DNA from: Clostridiales bacterium | GTDB taxonomy: Bacteria > Bacillota > Clostridia > Oscillospirales > Acutalibacteraceae | Direction: 5' to 3' | DNA: 9,057 bases | NCBI GenBank assembly: GCA_021200075.1 | Contig: JAJQGZ010000067.1 | Coordinates: 1-9,057 of the forward strand | Shown here: one piece after another, positions 7,788 to 9,057 of the stretch | Layout of the letters: every line of letters begins with the position of its first letter | Position numbering within the stretch: the stretch's first letter is position 1 | Made by a program: the position numbers and the translations under genes | The notes under the pieces: model-generated | The model's input: only the letters and a program-made list of their open reading frames with translations | Database searches by the model: none | Told to the model about the DNA's origin: nothing

Positions 7788-7819
7788 GTGTGCAAGCTGT
7801 TTTCCTAACTTACACACTT
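7782..7819 (-). terminator. Rho-independent terminator of the Gfo/Idh gene
   Basis: Read on the minus strand, arms 7819-7809 and 7796-7786 pair at 10 of 11 positions around a 12-base loop. A run of six T (7787-7782) follows. The hairpin begins within the TAA stop codon (7821-7819). It marks the approximate junction where the plus-strand flavoprotein remnant ends. Confidence 0.8.
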
Positions 7820-8778
7820 TATTTTACAGGCTCCGGATAGACGAGGCTCATCTGCCTCCTGCATTCGTCCATAATCAGCATACAGGCTCTTGTGGCTTCG
7901 AACGGGATATAATCAGACTGAGTTTTCCCTTGTTTGATTTCATCGGAAGCTCTCGTAAATTCCGTTAGGTAATCAGTTTTGCCTGTAAAAACCGATTTCC
8001 CGTTTTCGTTTTTCAGCGTTGCTCTTGACGCCATATGAAAAAAGTCGGCAGGGATATTACGCCCTTTTCTCCTTTTATCAGGCAATTTTCTTTCAGCTTA
8101 CAAAGTGACATATTCAATGTGCATTTAAAGCCGTTATATTCAAGAATTACCGTCTCGCTTATATCAATGTCGTCCTTGATTTTACCGTTACAAGTAATTT
8201 TATTCGGACTGCCGAAAAGATTATAACAATATGTAATCGGATAAATCCCATTATCAAGCAAAGCACCGCCGGCTGCTGACGGAGTGAGAACCCTTGAATT
8301 TTTGGCATTAAAATACCTGGGAAAGCATAGTTGATTTCAACATCTCGTATCTTCCCTATTTCACCGCTTTTAACCCATTTTTAACCGTCAGCGCAACATC
8401 ACTGAACCAAGTCCACATAGCCTCGCAAAAATAGACATTTTCGTTCTTAGCCGTTTCAATAAGAGTATCAACTTCATTACAGAAACTCCGATCGGTTTTT
8501 TCGCAAAGGACACTTTTGCCGAGCTTCATAGCACGAACGGCATAATCGAGATGAGATGTATGCGGAGTGGCAATATACACGGCATCAACATCATCACGGT
8601 TGACCGCACTTTCAAAATCTTCAAAAGCTTCGGCGTTATATTTATCTGCAAATGATTTAGCCTTTTCGTAATTCCTGCTGTAAACCGATGTAATAATATG
8701 CTCGCCTTTTGTAATATCTTTTGCGGTTGAATTGGCAATATTGCCGCTACCTATATATGCCCACCTGATTTTTTCCAT
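7819..8778 (-). pseudogene. Gfo/Idh/MocA family oxidoreductase, multiple indels
   Basis: The composite protein is about 320 residues, normal for this NAD(P)-dependent family of sugar or inositol dehydrogenases and related trans-dihydrodiol dehydrogenase-like enzymes. The Rossmann loop is GSGNIA (10-15), followed by YIATPHTSH (68-76), the CEK motif (92-94), CEAMWTWF (118-125), and in the C-terminal domain GGALLDNGIYP. Net frame breaks of -1 occur near 8378-8382, 8319-8321 and 8038-8043. A further pair of opposite shifts (8496-8501 and 8477-8478) turns an expected CEKPIGVSVNEVD into CEKTDRSFCNEVD without stopping translation. As read, only a 140-residue Rossmann fragment is made from ATG 8778. 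GGCAGG is a modest RBS. It is a single-gene unit with its own promoter and terminator. The substrate cannot be inferred. Confidence 0.87.
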
Positions 8779-8817
8779 AACTGAACCTGCCTTTTCGGAT
8801 ATATCATTTATATGTAA

Positions 8818-8846
8818 ATTATAAATCGAACGATATATTTTGTCAA
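8818..8846 (-). promoter_or_regulatory. Consensus promoter of the Gfo/Idh gene
   Basis: On the minus strand a perfect -35 TTGACA (8846-8841) and a perfect -10 TATAAT (8823-8818) are exactly 17 bp apart. The start would be near 8811, about 33 nt before the ATG. The spacer contains the inverted repeat ATCG-TT-CGAT (8834-8825 region), well placed for a repressor; that role is inferred. Confidence 0.85.
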
Positions 8847-8867
8847 TTGCAGAGTGCTAATACAGAG

Positions 8868-8905
8868 AAAAAAACAATCTGCCTTGAATATATCGAGACA
8901 GCTTG
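8868..8905 (-). terminator. Rho-independent terminator of the Fn3-type surface protein gene
   Basis: On the minus strand arms 8905-8893 and 8887-8875 pair at 11 of 13 positions, including one G-T wobble, around a 5-base loop (TATAT). A run of seven T (8874-8868) follows. It lies 14 bp after the stop codon of the gene at the right edge. Confidence 0.8.
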
Positions 8906-8918
8906 CGTGAACTAATTT

Positions 8919-9057
8919 TTATTTAGTTGTGACCTTTTTGACCGTTGACCATTTGGAGTAAACCTTTTTGCCGTTTATTGTTTTGTATGTGCGAATACGA
9001 ATATAGTGTGTTTTCTTGGATACTACCGAGCCGCCTCTTACTGTAGCCGTGGTTTGG
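8919..9057 (-). CDS. C-terminal end of an Fn3-type surface protein (partial)
   Basis: Only the last 45 codons and the TAA stop (8921-8919) are present; the gene enters from the right edge. The tail contains KKTHYIRIRTYKTINGKKVY then SKWSTVKKVTTK. This is the typical last strands of a fibronectin type III domain, as repeated at the C-termini of large secreted or wall-associated Clostridia proteins. The Y-x-R-x-R-x-Y pattern followed by G-K-K-x-Y-S-x-W-S is the key evidence. It would act at the cell surface, but the function is set by upstream domains outside the window. Confidence 0.7.
   Translation of the reverse strand, partial: QTTATVRGGSVVSKKTHYIRIRTYKTINGKKVYSKWSTVKKVTTK

Noticed and set aside
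7788..7968. Continuation of the flavoprotein frame to the TAG at 7966
   Set aside because: Beyond about 7787 the translation is antisense to the Gfo/Idh C-terminus and no longer resembles the family.

Overview
The window looks like chromosomal DNA from a low-GC Gram-positive anaerobe, probably a gut-type Clostridia (Oscillospiraceae/Ruminococcaceae-like). This rests on AT-rich codon use, consensus sigma-A type promoters, GGAGG ribosome binding sites, a Big_2/M14 surface protein, an Fn3-repeat protein tail and tandem M42 peptidases. The genus cannot be named from the sequence alone.

Layout. Positions 1-5453 (minus strand) form one tightly packed operon, transcribed as ligA (NAD+-dependent DNA ligase) -> an unrecognised two-helix membrane protein -> murD (peptidoglycan precursor ligase) -> an M42 aminopeptidase broken by three +1 indels -> a second M42 peptidase running off the left edge. 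Three of the four junctions overlap (ATGA, ATGA, 8 bp). Positions 5454-5772 are a divergent control region. It holds a near-perfect 25-bp direct repeat with extended -10 elements facing ligA, and a promoter facing right. Positions 5773-7318 (plus) encode a secreted protein with a signal peptide, three bacterial Ig-like (Big_2) domains and an M14 zinc carboxypeptidase domain, split by two -1 indels; a strong terminator follows. Positions 7496-7787 are the first ~95 codons of an FAD-dependent oxidoreductase with no normal start, one frameshift and no 3' end. Positions 7819-8778 (minus) are a Gfo/Idh/MocA-type oxidoreductase with a perfect-consensus promoter, its own terminator and five inferred indels. 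Positions 8919-9057 (minus) are the C-terminal tail of an Fn3-type surface protein with its own terminator.

The main unusual feature is the distribution of damage. ligA, the membrane gene and murD (about 4.3 kb) are open and look normal. The four accessory genes around them (about 3.8 kb) carry about eleven single-base indels, most in A/T homopolymers, while still encoding intact catalytic motifs. This is either recent decay of dispensable genes beside an essential operon, or an uneven sequencing/assembly error rate. The sequence alone does not decide which.

I found no CRISPR array, tRNA, rRNA, transposase or defence system, and nothing I would call a new biological system. The best leads are the unknown membrane protein inside the ligA-murD operon, the duplicated promoter unit before ligA, and the frameshift pattern.
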